A stretch of DNA of 44,043 nt, from contig WRMQ01000006.1 in the NCBI GenBank assembly GCA_009777055.1, forward strand, positions 1-44,043. Direction: 5' to 3'. The stretch's first letter is position 1. Each line of letters starts with the position of its first letter. The position numbers were made by a program, and so were the translations under genes. Of the stretch, positions 16,407-24,065 are shown piece by piece. A model generated the notes under the pieces. The model saw only the letters and a program-made list of their open reading frames with translations, was not told where the DNA came from and did no database searches. This stretch comes from Oscillospiraceae bacterium (GTDB taxonomy: Bacteria > Bacillota > Clostridia > Oscillospirales > Acutalibacteraceae).

Positions 16407-16492
16407 TAAAAAAATACTCAAAAAAATTTTTAGTAAATTTTACCATCTAAAGAAAAATTGGAAAGAAAAGAAAAAATAATAAGGAGAGGCGC

Positions 16493-16993
16493 ATGGGGGG
16501 AAAGAAGATAACGCTAGAAAGCGTTTGGTGGCTTTTTTTTGTGCTGATAGTCTTTTTGCTGTGTTTGGCGGCGGGCTTTTTCATTTATATACGCTGTGCG
16601 GAGCTGCCGGACGGCGCTTTCGCGTTCAGCTCCGGGAGCTTCGATGGTTTTCTTAAGGATCTCAAGGAACGCGGAACATACCTGCTGGCCCTGCTGGGCA
16701 TTATCTTCGGCACATTCTTTGACCGGAAGATTTTTTGGGGTTGCTTTGCCAAATTGAAGAAGCTCCCCAAGGAGAAAGCTTTGATCGTTCTCTACGCCAT
16801 CGCCAGCACCGTTTCCTTCGCCCTCACTTTCACGGAGCTGTGCTTTGCCTTCCGCGGTTCCACTCGTTTCAAAGACCCTATGCTGCTCCTTGGCGCCGGG
16901 CTGCTGGTTTTGGTCTTTCTATACGCGCGGCTGGTGCATTACGTGACGAAGAAGGTCTTTCCAGAAACAATGGAAGGAGAAGACGAAGAATGA
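16493..16993 (+). CDS. Four-helix membrane protein of the island, unknown
   Basis: A 166-residue integral membrane protein, not recognised. Hydrophobic helices lie at about 11-33, 60-76, 96-118 and 130-150. The loop between helices 1 and 2 (RCAELPDGAFAFSSGSFDG) is mostly polar, and the loop between 2 and 3 is basic (KLKKLPKEK), suggesting a cytoplasmic location. The tail ends in the acidic MEGEDEE. GGAGAGG lies five bases before ATG 16493. Its stop overlaps the start of the next gene (ATGA at 16990-16993), so translation is coupled. A membrane anchor or channel-like partner for the downstream proteins is a reasonable guess. Confidence 0.75.
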   Translation: MGGKKITLESVWWLFFVLIVFLLCLAAGFFIYIRCAELPDGAFAFSSGSFDGFLKDLKERGTYLLALLGIIFGTFFDRKIFWGCFAKLKKLPKEKALIVLYAIASTVSFALTFTELCFAFRGSTRFKDPMLLLGAGLLVLVFLYARLVHYVTKKVFPETMEGEDEE

Positions 16994-17514
16994 CACCGGA
17001 TCAACAACTCATGTGCGCAAAGCTTGCCGAACATATTTTCAAGACAAACCAGTCAGAGCAGGATTGCGTTGATTGGTTGAATAAAGTGCTGACGTGTAAG
17101 GAATGGACGGAGGGGCGTGCGCGCAGCACAGGTGATAAAAACTTTTTGCTTTCTTTGATCGGCTGCTATATTCGTTCCGAGCATTTTTATGTGCCCCCGG
17201 AGAATGTTCTGCAGGACGCTTATTTTCGATTCGGGTTCCGCATTGCCAATATGGCAAAGCACGACACTCATCCGGTCACGATTGATACATGCTATCGCAT
17301 CGCGCCCTGCGCGATCAGTTGCGACCAACAAACGTGCGGGCACTGGTGGTGCCGGAACTGGGGCTGCAAAGAAATGCCCTGTACGCACAATCCGGAAACA
17401 AAATCACCGGAGGCGGTGGAACGCGGCGAACACGGCAGCGAGGATTTCTTCCGTTACGCACAGGAAGGGGTGGCTCTCGCGAACGGGATCATAGGACCCA
17501 TGCGAACGCGATAA
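16990..17514 (+). CDS. Cysteine-ladder protein of the island, unknown
   Basis: A 174-residue soluble protein, not recognised. The first 95 residues are helical (LAEHIFKTNQSEQDCVDWLN and following). Residues 101-131 form a regular ladder of seven cysteines spaced x5, x3, x4, x4, x4, x4, with aromatic residues between (CGHWWC, CRNWGC). This suggests zinc or iron-sulfur binding, or disulfides if exported, though no signal peptide is present. His65, His91, His94, His118 and His133 could add ligands. The start overlaps the membrane-protein stop by four bases, with AAGGAG about nine bases upstream. The 896-residue gene follows after 43 bases. A zinc-stabilised adaptor is possible but unproven. Confidence 0.72.
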   Translation: MTPDQQLMCAKLAEHIFKTNQSEQDCVDWLNKVLTCKEWTEGRARSTGDKNFLLSLIGCYIRSEHFYVPPENVLQDAYFRFGFRIANMAKHDTHPVTIDTCYRIAPCAISCDQQTCGHWWCRNWGCKEMPCTHNPETKSPEAVERGEHGSEDFFRYAQEGVALANGIIGPMRTR

Positions 17515-17557
17515 AGACCGCGGGGAATGAAAACCGCAGCGAAAGGAACGATAGATC

Positions 17558-20248
17558 ATGACGAATGACCGGTCCAGGAAGCCCCAGGACATCCGCAGCT
17601 TGCTTTTTTGCAAAACCACGCTGAAGCAGGATATCACCAAACAGGACTCCATCCCCCAATTTTTGAAAGAAAAAAAGGGGCTGGAGGCTTTTATATCGCT
17701 GGGAACATACGATACGTTTTATCTCTATTCCCTGGAAGGGGATGCCCTGCAACAGATCAGCAAAGAAAACCGCGAGATAACGCTGAAGCAAAACTATAAG
17801 AAAAGCCACTTTTTCCATCCGTCCTACATTGTGTCCGACAGGTCTGAGGAGCCGGAGGAGATTCGTTCTTTCTGGGATTTCAGCGAAAATAACCCGCAGC
17901 GCTGCAATTTCTTTTTCATCACCAGCCTGTATCTGCGCAATAGCAACTGTTCTCCGGAGGAGCAGGCCTCAGCCCTGGAAGAGCTGCGCAGTCAGCTGAA
18001 AGATGCGCAGGAGGTATACCCGTTCTTTCAGGCTATTGTGTATCATTCCCTGGAAATCTGCGACTTTGTCATCCTGTGGCGTTCCAGCAAAATGACCCCG
18101 GTGCTCAAGGCGCTGCAGATGTTTTATCAATCGGGCAACGGGACCATCGGCTTCACGGAGACCGTTTGCGGGCTGCCGGTAAAGCGTTTCGAGCAGCTGA
18201 AGGATGTCGAAAACGATACCCTGGACGATACCGACAGGCTGCCCGTCATGGATATCCGCGTCACCTCAAAGTCCTACCCCCATTTGGTGCGGCTCAAAAA
18301 TGAGCTGACCAACCGGCTGAAAACAGTGATCGGCGAGAACTGGGACAAGGATGCCGAATTCTTTTTTGTGCTTGGCACGGACGACCTTCTGGGCATTATG
18401 CGCAAAATCAAGCCGGTACACATTTTTCAGTTCTATCAGCAGCTGTTCCAGCTGCTGCAGGCAGAGTCGATGACAAGCATCGAGGGCATTCATACGCAAA
18501 TCGGCATAGACGACGATACGAAGCTGGAAAAGGTCCCGTCCTATCCCTCCTCCCCGCTCGCGGAAGCATGCCAGCGCCTGGCGGATAAATTCAAGACCCT
18601 GCTCACGGAAAATAAGAATCTGATTCCCGGAAAACCGAATTGGGTCGAGCAGCTGACCGGGCAGCTGAACTGGATCGTGAACATGAGCGAAAGCTGCGTG
18701 TTCGACAACGTGTGCTATCTGCTGCTGCACAGCCTGGCGTTTTTTTATGAATGGCTGCGCTTCCATCTTGACCCGGCGAATATGCCGGAGGACGTGGAAA
18801 ACATCGATTTTTCAAAGGCCTATATCGTCCGCAAAACCCATGACATCAACGTGTTTGTGGAAAACCTGGAGCACCTTGCCGACCACATCATCCGCGCCGA
18901 GTGCAGCATCGTGCAATCCACGGACTATAAATTCCCCCGCTATAACATGTCCACCGGCGTGATTGAGTTTTGCGGGGCCTTCTTCCGGAAGGTATCCAAG
19001 TTTCTCTCCTCCATGGACAAAGACAGCGTTCCGCCGGTCGTCCCCTATGTTCTCACGCCGATGCCCTGCCGCAGCGTGAAAACGATCGCCTTGTTCAAGG
19101 GCTTTTACAGAGATACCTTTCTCCACTACCTTGAGGTGCCCATTGAGTCGATTTGCGAGCCGGGCTTTATTATCGCGTCGTTAACGCACGAATCGTCTCA
19201 CTTTTTCGGTGAAAGCATCCGCAACCGCGATCTGCGCTTCGAAAGCTTTGTCGAATGCCTGGGCATTGTTTTGAGCAACTGGTTCGAGCTCCCCGCGGAG
19301 CTGGACCTTTGGCTGACCACAAGGCTGCACAACGACCTTGCCCTCTGCTTCAACGAGGCCTTCGGAAAGCTTGGGGACGGCACCTTTTTTCAGGAGGATA
19401 TAAAGGTCACCGCGAAAAAAGTGCTGATGCGCTTTCTGCAGGATGGCCGCATACGGCAAGAAACCGCGAAAGCACTTTTGCCCTACGCGCCCGGCCGGAG
19501 CCTGGAGGACGCGGCCGCCTATGTGGAGCGAAAGTCCAATACGCTTATCGCGGGCATGTATCAGCTGAAATATGATACAATCGTTGAGGATCTCGCGTAT
19601 TTATTCAAAGAGTGCTACGCGGATTTGATGATGATTTTTTCGCTGCGCCTGTCTTTTTCGAGATATCTGCAGGTTTTCGAAAAAGAGCTGCGAAAGTTCC
19701 ATATTCTGATGAACTCCGAGTCTGATGAGTCCAACAAAAAACAGGCGCCCGCGCTGCTGCAGGGCATGCTTGTTTTGCAGCGCATCGTTTTGGTGTATTC
19801 CGCGTGCAACAACTGCGCGGACAAAATGAAAGGCTGGGACTCCCTGGACGCGAACGAAGAAGAGTTTGCCGACTTCGATGAAGAGATGAAGCGTTTTCTC
19901 GGCGATGTCGCGAAGCTCCGGAATGAATACATAGAAGCCCCCGCGCCGCGCCGTAAGGCCCTTCACAGAACCTGCTTCCCTATCGCCGTGCTGGATGAGC
20001 TGAAGGATTACCTGACGATCTGCCTGGAGCAGTCCATTGCGCTGCTGAAGAACAAGGAGATAAAAAGCACGCGGGAAGAATTGATTAGATTATTCAACAA
20101 CTACAAGCAATACGATGCTCTGTTCACGAAAGATTTTTTCTCCCTGCTTTACGAGGACAGAAAAGAGCTCCTGGAAATCATGAATGGCGACAGCTCCCGC
20201 TATGTCTTCAAAACCGGACGCGAGCAAGAATGCGGCGAGAAAAAATAA
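17558..20248 (+). CDS. Large HExxH/ExxAD protein with tandem N-terminal alpha/beta units, putative zinc metallopeptidase
   Basis: An 896-residue cytoplasmic protein, not recognised as a named family. Residues 40-300 contain three similar strand motifs, LGTYDTFYLY (Asp52), LEICDFVILW (Asp169) and LGTDDLLGIM (Asp276), each following a helix, suggesting tandem ferredoxin-like units. Residues 330-470 are helical. The C-terminal half holds LTHESSHFFGE with His544-Glu545 and His548, the HExxH zinc-peptidase signature. It is followed 137 residues on by KECYADL (Glu685, Asp689), the ExxAD form of third-ligand motif seen in several HExxH families; Glu566 is an alternative ligand. GAAAGGA lies ten bases before ATG 17558. 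It is last in the island and stops four bases from a convergent gene. Cleavage of a host or invader protein is inference. Confidence 0.75.
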   Translation: MTNDRSRKPQDIRSLLFCKTTLKQDITKQDSIPQFLKEKKGLEAFISLGTYDTFYLYSLEGDALQQISKENREITLKQNYKKSHFFHPSYIVSDRSEEPEEIRSFWDFSENNPQRCNFFFITSLYLRNSNCSPEEQASALEELRSQLKDAQEVYPFFQAIVYHSLEICDFVILWRSSKMTPVLKALQMFYQSGNGTIGFTETVCGLPVKRFEQLKDVENDTLDDTDRLPVMDIRVTSKSYPHLVRLKNELTNRLKTVIGENWDKDAEFFFVLGTDDLLGIMRKIKPVHIFQFYQQLFQLLQAESMTSIEGIHTQIGIDDDTKLEKVPSYPSSPLAEACQRLADKFKTLLTENKNLIPGKPNWVEQLTGQLNWIVNMSESCVFDNVCYLLLHSLAFFYEWLRFHLDPANMPEDVENIDFSKAYIVRKTHDINVFVENLEHLADHIIRAECSIVQSTDYKFPRYNMSTGVIEFCGAFFRKVSKFLSSMDKDSVPPVVPYVLTPMPCRSVKTIALFKGFYRDTFLHYLEVPIESICEPGFIIASLTHESSHFFGESIRNRDLRFESFVECLGIVLSNWFELPAELDLWLTTRLHNDLALCFNEAFGKLGDGTFFQEDIKVTAKKVLMRFLQDGRIRQETAKALLPYAPGRSLEDAAAYVERKSNTLIAGMYQLKYDTIVEDLAYLFKECYADLMMIFSLRLSFSRYLQVFEKELRKFHILMNSESDESNKKQAPALLQGMLVLQRIVLVYSACNNCADKMKGWDSLDANEEEFADFDEEMKRFLGDVAKLRNEYIEAPAPRRKALHRTCFPIAVLDELKDYLTICLEQSIALLKNKEIKSTREELIRLFNNYKQYDALFTKDFFSLLYEDRKELLEIMNGDSSRYVFKTGREQECGEKK

Positions 20249-20252
20249 CTGC

Positions 20253-21629
20253 TCAGGCTGTTTTCACGCGCGCCGCCAGCAGCCTTACCGCCTCCTCCCC
20301 GGCCTCGCCCAGCCGCTTCACATCCCCCGCGCCGGGAAGCCCGCCCAGGGCCTCGGGAGCGAACAGGCTCAGTTGCTCCATGCCGAAGCTGAAGACCTTC
20401 GGGTCGATCAGGGCCCGGGCGACGGCTTCGCCGGGCAGGCGCATGCCACGGGGAAAATCCGCGGTCAAAATGAAATACTGCGCCCGCTTGAGCACCACGC
20501 CCATGCGCTTGAGGGCCGCGAAATCCAACCGGCCGCCCCGCCGCTCCGCCACAATGCGCCGCGCGCTGCGGGGGCCGATCCCCGGCACGCGGAGCAGCTC
20601 CTCCAGCGCCGCCCGATGGACATCCACCGGAAAACGGTGCGGATTGTGCAGCGCCCAGTTGCATTTGGGGTCCAGGTAGGGGTTAAAATTCGGCGCGGCG
20701 TCGCTCAAAATCTCGTCCGCCGTGAAATGATACTGCCGCATCAGAAAATCCGCCTGATACAGCCGGTGCTCCCGCAGCAGGGGCGGCTTGACATCCAAGG
20801 CGGGCAGCAGGCTGTCCTCCACGGCGGGAATATAGGCGGAATAGAACACCCGCCTGAGCTCATATTTTTGATATAGCCCCTGCGCCAGCTTGATGATCTG
20901 AAGGTCGCTTTCGGGGGAAGCCCCCACGATCATCTGGGTGGCCTGCCCGGCGGCGGCAAAGCGCGGCGCGCTGCGCCGCGCGGCGGGCAGGCGGTGCGCC
21001 GGAGCCAGCAGCTGCAGCGCCTGTTCGCTTGTGGATTTCACGGACTCGCGGATCATCCCCATGGGCTCCAGGATAGACCGCTTCGTCTTGTCCGGCGCCA
21101 GCAGACGCAGGCTTTGCTCGCTGGGGAACTCAATGTTGACGCTGATCCGGTCGGCCAGCAGCCCCATCCGCCAGGTCAGCTCCGGGGAGGCCCCGGGTAT
21201 CGTCTTGGCATGGATATAGCCGTTGAAGCGGTACCGGTTGCGCAGGATATCCAGGGTATGGATCATGCGCTCCATGGTATCGTCCGGGCTTTTGAGCACG
21301 CCGCTGGACAAAAACAGCCCCTCAATATAATTCCGGCGGTAAAACTGGATGGTGAGCTCCGCCAGCTCCTCCGGCGTGAAGCTGAGACGCGGCACGTCGT
21401 TGCTCCTGCGATTGACGCAGTATTTGCAGTCGTAGATACAGCTGTTGGTCATAAGCACCTTCAGCAGCGAGATGCAGCGGCCATCCGCCGAGAAGCTGTG
21501 GCAGCAGCCGCTGGCCATAGCGCTGCCAATGCCGCCTCCCGTGGGCGCGCGCTCCGCGCCGGAGGAGGTGCAGGCGGCGTCATACTTCGCGCCGTTGACT
21601 AAATATTCCAGCTTTTCCATGAGGTCCAT
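20253..21629 (-). CDS. Putative DNA modification/repair radical SAM protein
   Basis: A 458-residue radical SAM enzyme of the type usually encoded beside a uracil-DNA-glycosylase-like partner. The [4Fe-4S] motif is CIYDCKYC (Cys64, Cys68, Cys71, spacing CxxxCxxC). Other conserved stretches are SADGRCISLLKVLMTNSC, AKTIPGASPEL, GQATQMIVGASPESD and the helix-hairpin-helix RVPGIGPRSARRIV, which would contact DNA. Start ATG 21629 is chosen for AGAGGGG seven bases upstream; the longer frame to 21809 crosses the promoter. The glycosylase-like partner is not next to it. Residues around 170-225 contain the repeated phrase SEQ-x-L-x-LLAP twice, as if locally duplicated. The gene converges with the island. 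Confidence 0.88.
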   Translation of the reverse strand: MDLMEKLEYLVNGAKYDAACTSSGAERAPTGGGIGSAMASGCCHSFSADGRCISLLKVLMTNSCIYDCKYCVNRRSNDVPRLSFTPEELAELTIQFYRRNYIEGLFLSSGVLKSPDDTMERMIHTLDILRNRYRFNGYIHAKTIPGASPELTWRMGLLADRISVNIEFPSEQSLRLLAPDKTKRSILEPMGMIRESVKSTSEQALQLLAPAHRLPAARRSAPRFAAAGQATQMIVGASPESDLQIIKLAQGLYQKYELRRVFYSAYIPAVEDSLLPALDVKPPLLREHRLYQADFLMRQYHFTADEILSDAAPNFNPYLDPKCNWALHNPHRFPVDVHRAALEELLRVPGIGPRSARRIVAERRGGRLDFAALKRMGVVLKRAQYFILTADFPRGMRLPGEAVARALIDPKVFSFGMEQLSLFAPEALGGLPGAGDVKRLGEAGEEAVRLLAARVKTA

Positions 21630-21666
21630 AGCGAATCCCCTCTTTGCAGTTCGAATATACGTTCTT

Positions 21667-21695
21667 ATTATAGCACAATTGTTCTGTATTGTAAA
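21667..21695 (-). promoter_or_regulatory. Sigma-A promoter of the radical SAM gene
   Basis: Minus-strand TTTACA (21690-21695), 17-base spacer, TATAAT (21667-21672) with extended TGC, 38 bases before the ATG. Confidence 0.8.
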
Positions 21696-21771
21696 GAGAA
21701 AAATTCTTGTTATAAAAATAAAAATCTTTTGGGAAAGAAAATCTTTTTGGGAAAGAAAAAAAATCTTGTCA

Positions 21772-21805
21772 CAGCGCATCGCCTTCGGGTGAATGCGCTG
21801 TTTTT
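21772..21805 (+). terminator. TTCG-tetraloop hairpin followed by T-run upstream of ctsR
   Basis: CAGCGCAT pairs with ATGCGCTG (21772-21779, 21793-21800), the stem continuing with CGCC/GGTG around a TTCG loop, then TTTTT. No plus-strand gene ends here, so it may insulate the ctsR promoter. A direct repeat of AATCTTTTTGGGAAAGAAA units lies just before it (about 21723-21760). Confidence 0.55.
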
Positions 21806-21838
21806 GCATAGCTCTCAGGGAACAAGCCCAAAATATGA

Positions 21839-21858
21839 CTGATCTGTTAAAAGATCAG
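21839..21858. repeat. Perfect 7-bp-arm palindrome upstream of ctsR promoter
   Basis: CTGATCT (21839-21845) and AGATCAG (21852-21858) around GTTAAA, followed by a third AAAGATCA copy, 19 bases before the -35. It could be an operator for a second stress regulator. It does not match the CIRCE element. Confidence 0.4.
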
Positions 21859-21876
21859 CAAAGATCAAAAATTCTC

Positions 21877-21906
21877 TTGACAAAGCGCTTCTCTTCGTGA
21901 TAAAAT
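21877..21906 (+). promoter_or_regulatory. Sigma-A promoter of the ctsR operon
   Basis: TTGACA (21877-21882), 18-base spacer, TAAAAT (21901-21906), directly followed by the CtsR box. Confidence 0.8.
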
Positions 21907-21913
21907 AAGCCAA

Positions 21914-21930
21914 GGTCAAAGTAAGTCAAA
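21914..21930 (+). promoter_or_regulatory. CtsR operator box
   Basis: GGTCAAA-GTA-AGTCAAA matches the known CtsR heptad direct repeat with a 3-base spacer. It lies between the -10 and the ribosome site, so binding would block transcription start: autorepression of the operon. Confidence 0.92.
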
Positions 21931-21952
21931 ATCAAGAAAAGGAGGTGGGCGC

Positions 21953-22411
21953 GTGAGCGTCAGCGGCATGATCGCGGAGATGATTCTGGAGATGATGGAG
22001 CAGACCGGCGGCGCGGAGATCCAGCGGAACCTGCTGGCACAACAGGTGGGCTGTGTACCCAGCCAGATCAACTATGTCATCGCCTCCCGCTTTCCGCCGG
22101 AGCTGGGCTACATTGTGGAAAGCAGGCGGGGCGGCGGCGGCTATATCCGCATCCGGCGGGTGCGCATGGAAAGCGGCACGGCGCTGCCGCAGCTGCTGGG
22201 CCATATCGGCGAAAGGATTGATGAAACAACCTGTCACGCGCATATTATGAATTTGGCGGACCGTGATTTTATCGGCGGGGAGGCCGCGGCCCTGTTCCGC
22301 GCGGCGACCTCTGACACGGCCCTGCGCGGTATGAACGCGGCCACGCGGGATCAGCTGCGCGCGGCGGTGTTCAAGCAGCTGCTGCTGGCGATGCAGGACC
22401 GGCTGCGGTAA
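21953..22411 (+). CDS. ctsR: Class III stress-response repressor CtsR
   Basis: A 152-residue transcriptional repressor of clp genes. The N-terminal winged helix shows LAQQVGCVPSQINYVI (recognition helix) and the glycine-rich wing YIVESRRGGGGYIRI, which contacts the operator and senses heat. The C-terminal half mediates dimerisation and is the target of McsB arginine phosphorylation. The GTG start at 21953 sits six bases after AAAAGGAGGTG. It is first gene of ctsR-mcsA-mcsB-clpC and its own operator lies 23 bases upstream. Length matches Firmicute CtsR. Confidence 0.96.
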   Translation: MSVSGMIAEMILEMMEQTGGAEIQRNLLAQQVGCVPSQINYVIASRFPPELGYIVESRRGGGGYIRIRRVRMESGTALPQLLGHIGERIDETTCHAHIMNLADRDFIGGEAAALFRAATSDTALRGMNAATRDQLRAAVFKQLLLAMQDRLR

Positions 22412-22432
22412 TATATAAAGGAGGCGAATGTC

Positions 22433-22960
22433 ATGTTATGTGAGCAATGCCGCCAGCGGGAGGCGACCACACATATCCGCCGGGTGACCGGCGGCACAGC
22501 GGAGGACCATTATCTGTGCGCGGAATGCGCCCGCGCCGGCGGCGCGGCGAGCGCGCTTACAAGCCCCGGCATGCAGCTGCTGGATCTGTTTTCGGGCCTG
22601 CTCGGGAACCATTTTGCCGCGCAGGAGCAGGCCGTTCCCCGGGCGGCCGCGGGCCGCTGCGAATTTTGCGGGAGCTCCCTGCGGGAGATCGCGCAGGAGG
22701 GCCGTATGGGCTGCGCGCGCTGTTACGAAGCTTTTTATGATCAGCTGCAGCCCACCCTGCGGCGGGTGCACGGCGAGCTGAAGCATAACGGCAAGCGCCC
22801 GGCGGAGGATCCACAGGCCGCGCGGCGCAGACGGACCGAGCGGGAGCTCGAACAGCTGCGGGAGGCCATCGGGGCCGCTGTGCGGGAGGAGCGCTACGAG
22901 GAGGCCGCGCGGCTGCGCGACGAGATCCGCAGGCTGGAGGAAGGGGGCGGAGAAGCATGA
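22433..22960 (+). CDS. mcsA: McsA, activator of protein-arginine kinase
   Basis: A 175-residue zinc-binding cofactor of McsB. Four CxxC pairs are visible: Cys3/Cys6, Cys29/Cys32, Cys76/Cys79 and Cys94/Cys97, forming two zinc fingers. The C-terminal UVR motif (REERYEEAARLRDEIRRLEE) mediates McsB/ClpC contact. AAAGGAGG lies eight bases before ATG 22433. The stop overlaps the mcsB start (ATGA), so translation is coupled. In the pathway, McsA with McsB phosphorylates arginines on CtsR and damaged proteins, marking them for ClpCP. Confidence 0.95.
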   Translation: MLCEQCRQREATTHIRRVTGGTAEDHYLCAECARAGGAASALTSPGMQLLDLFSGLLGNHFAAQEQAVPRAAAGRCEFCGSSLREIAQEGRMGCARCYEAFYDQLQPTLRRVHGELKHNGKRPAEDPQAARRRRTERELEQLREAIGAAVREERYEEAARLRDEIRRLEEGGGEA

Positions 22961-24039
22961 CCAACGAAAACAACGCGAATAAAAACAATGAGAATACCGG
23001 CCATGCAAATAAAGACAATAAGAATACAGGCCATACAAAATGGTTCGCCGCGAAGGGCGACCAGAGCGACGTGGTGCTGAGCACCCGCGTGCGGCTGGCG
23101 CGCAATCTCGCCGACGCGCCGTTTCCCTCCCGGCTGGACGCCCAGGGAAAGCAGCGCGTCACACAGCGGGTGCGGGACGCCGTCCAGAATAGCGAATTGA
23201 ATTACATCGATATGGCGCGGCTTCCCCGGCTGGAGGCCTTCTCCCTGGCGGAGCGGCGGCTGATCAGCCCGGAGTTCGCCGCGGGCATTCCCGGCAGCGG
23301 TCTGCTGCTTTCCGGGGACGAGGACGTCAGCGTCATGCTCTGCGAGGAGGACCATATCCGGATTCAAGTGCTGCGCGCCGGGCTTGCCCTGCGGCCGGCC
23401 TATGACGCGGCGGACCAGATTGACGACGCGCTGGGCCGCGGGCTCCCCTACGCCTTCGATGAGAATCTGGGCTATCTCACCCAGTGCCCCACGAATTTGG
23501 GCACCGCCATGCGGGCCAGCGTGATGCTGCACCTGCCGGGCCTGAGCAGCCTGGGGCGCGCGGCGCGGCTGAGCGAAAGCATCGCCAAGCTGGGCCTGAC
23601 GATGCGCGGGGCCTTCGGCGAGGGCAGCGAGGCCGAGGGCGCGCTGTATCAACTAAGCAACCAGGTGACCCTGGGTCTGGAGGAGAGCGCCGCCCTGGAA
23701 AACCTGCAGGCCATCACCATGCAAATTGCCGAGCAGGAGCGCCGCGCGGCGGCGGAATGCCTGCGGCAGCCCCAGCTGGAGGACCAGATCTGGCGCGCCT
23801 GGGGGATTTTGCAAAACGCCCGGCGCATGGAGAGCCGCGAGGCGATTCACCTGCTGTCGTTGGCGCGCATGGGCGCCGCGCGGGGGCTGCTCCCCCTGCC
23901 GGCGGAAACGCTCAGCCATCTCATGACCCTGACCCAGCCCGCCACCCTCAGCTTGACAGAGGCCCCGCCCCTGGACGCGGAAAAGCGCGACGCCAAACGC
24001 GCGGAGCTCATACGAAATCACATTTTATCTAAAGTCTAA
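22957..24039 (+). CDS. mcsB: Protein-arginine kinase McsB
   Basis: A 360-residue phosphagen-kinase-fold enzyme that phosphorylates protein arginines. The core starts at about residue 29 with TKWFAAKGDQSDVVLSTRVR and LARNL. Nucleotide-binding arginines and the loop around QCPTNLGTAMRASVML are typical. The C-terminal allosteric phosphoarginine-binding motif RDxxRA is present as Arg344-Asp-Ala-Lys-Arg-Ala349. Unusual is an Asn/Lys-rich N-terminal extension of about 28 residues created by a 30-bp tandem duplication (NENTGHANKD / NKNTGHTK). Its composition is much more AT-rich than the rest. It overlaps mcsA by four bases; clpC is 206 bases downstream beyond a repeat element. Confidence 0.95.
   Translation: MTNENNANKNNENTGHANKDNKNTGHTKWFAAKGDQSDVVLSTRVRLARNLADAPFPSRLDAQGKQRVTQRVRDAVQNSELNYIDMARLPRLEAFSLAERRLISPEFAAGIPGSGLLLSGDEDVSVMLCEEDHIRIQVLRAGLALRPAYDAADQIDDALGRGLPYAFDENLGYLTQCPTNLGTAMRASVMLHLPGLSSLGRAARLSESIAKLGLTMRGAFGEGSEAEGALYQLSNQVTLGLEESAALENLQAITMQIAEQERRAAAECLRQPQLEDQIWRAWGILQNARRMESREAIHLLSLARMGAARGLLPLPAETLSHLMTLTQPATLSLTEAPPLDAEKRDAKRAELIRNHILSKV
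22978..23037 (+). repeat. 30-bp tandem duplication at the 5' end of mcsB
   Basis: Two imperfect 30-base copies (22978-23007 and 23008-23037), about 85 per cent identical by eye, both in frame, encoding the extra Asn-rich N-terminus of McsB. Confidence 0.85.
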
Positions 24040-24065
24040 AACGCGAATTGATATTGGTTCCCAGC

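Noticed and set aside
15881-20248. Prophage or integrative element for the 16-20 kb island
   Set aside because: No integrase, recombinase, att-like repeats at the ends, or phage structural gene was seen.
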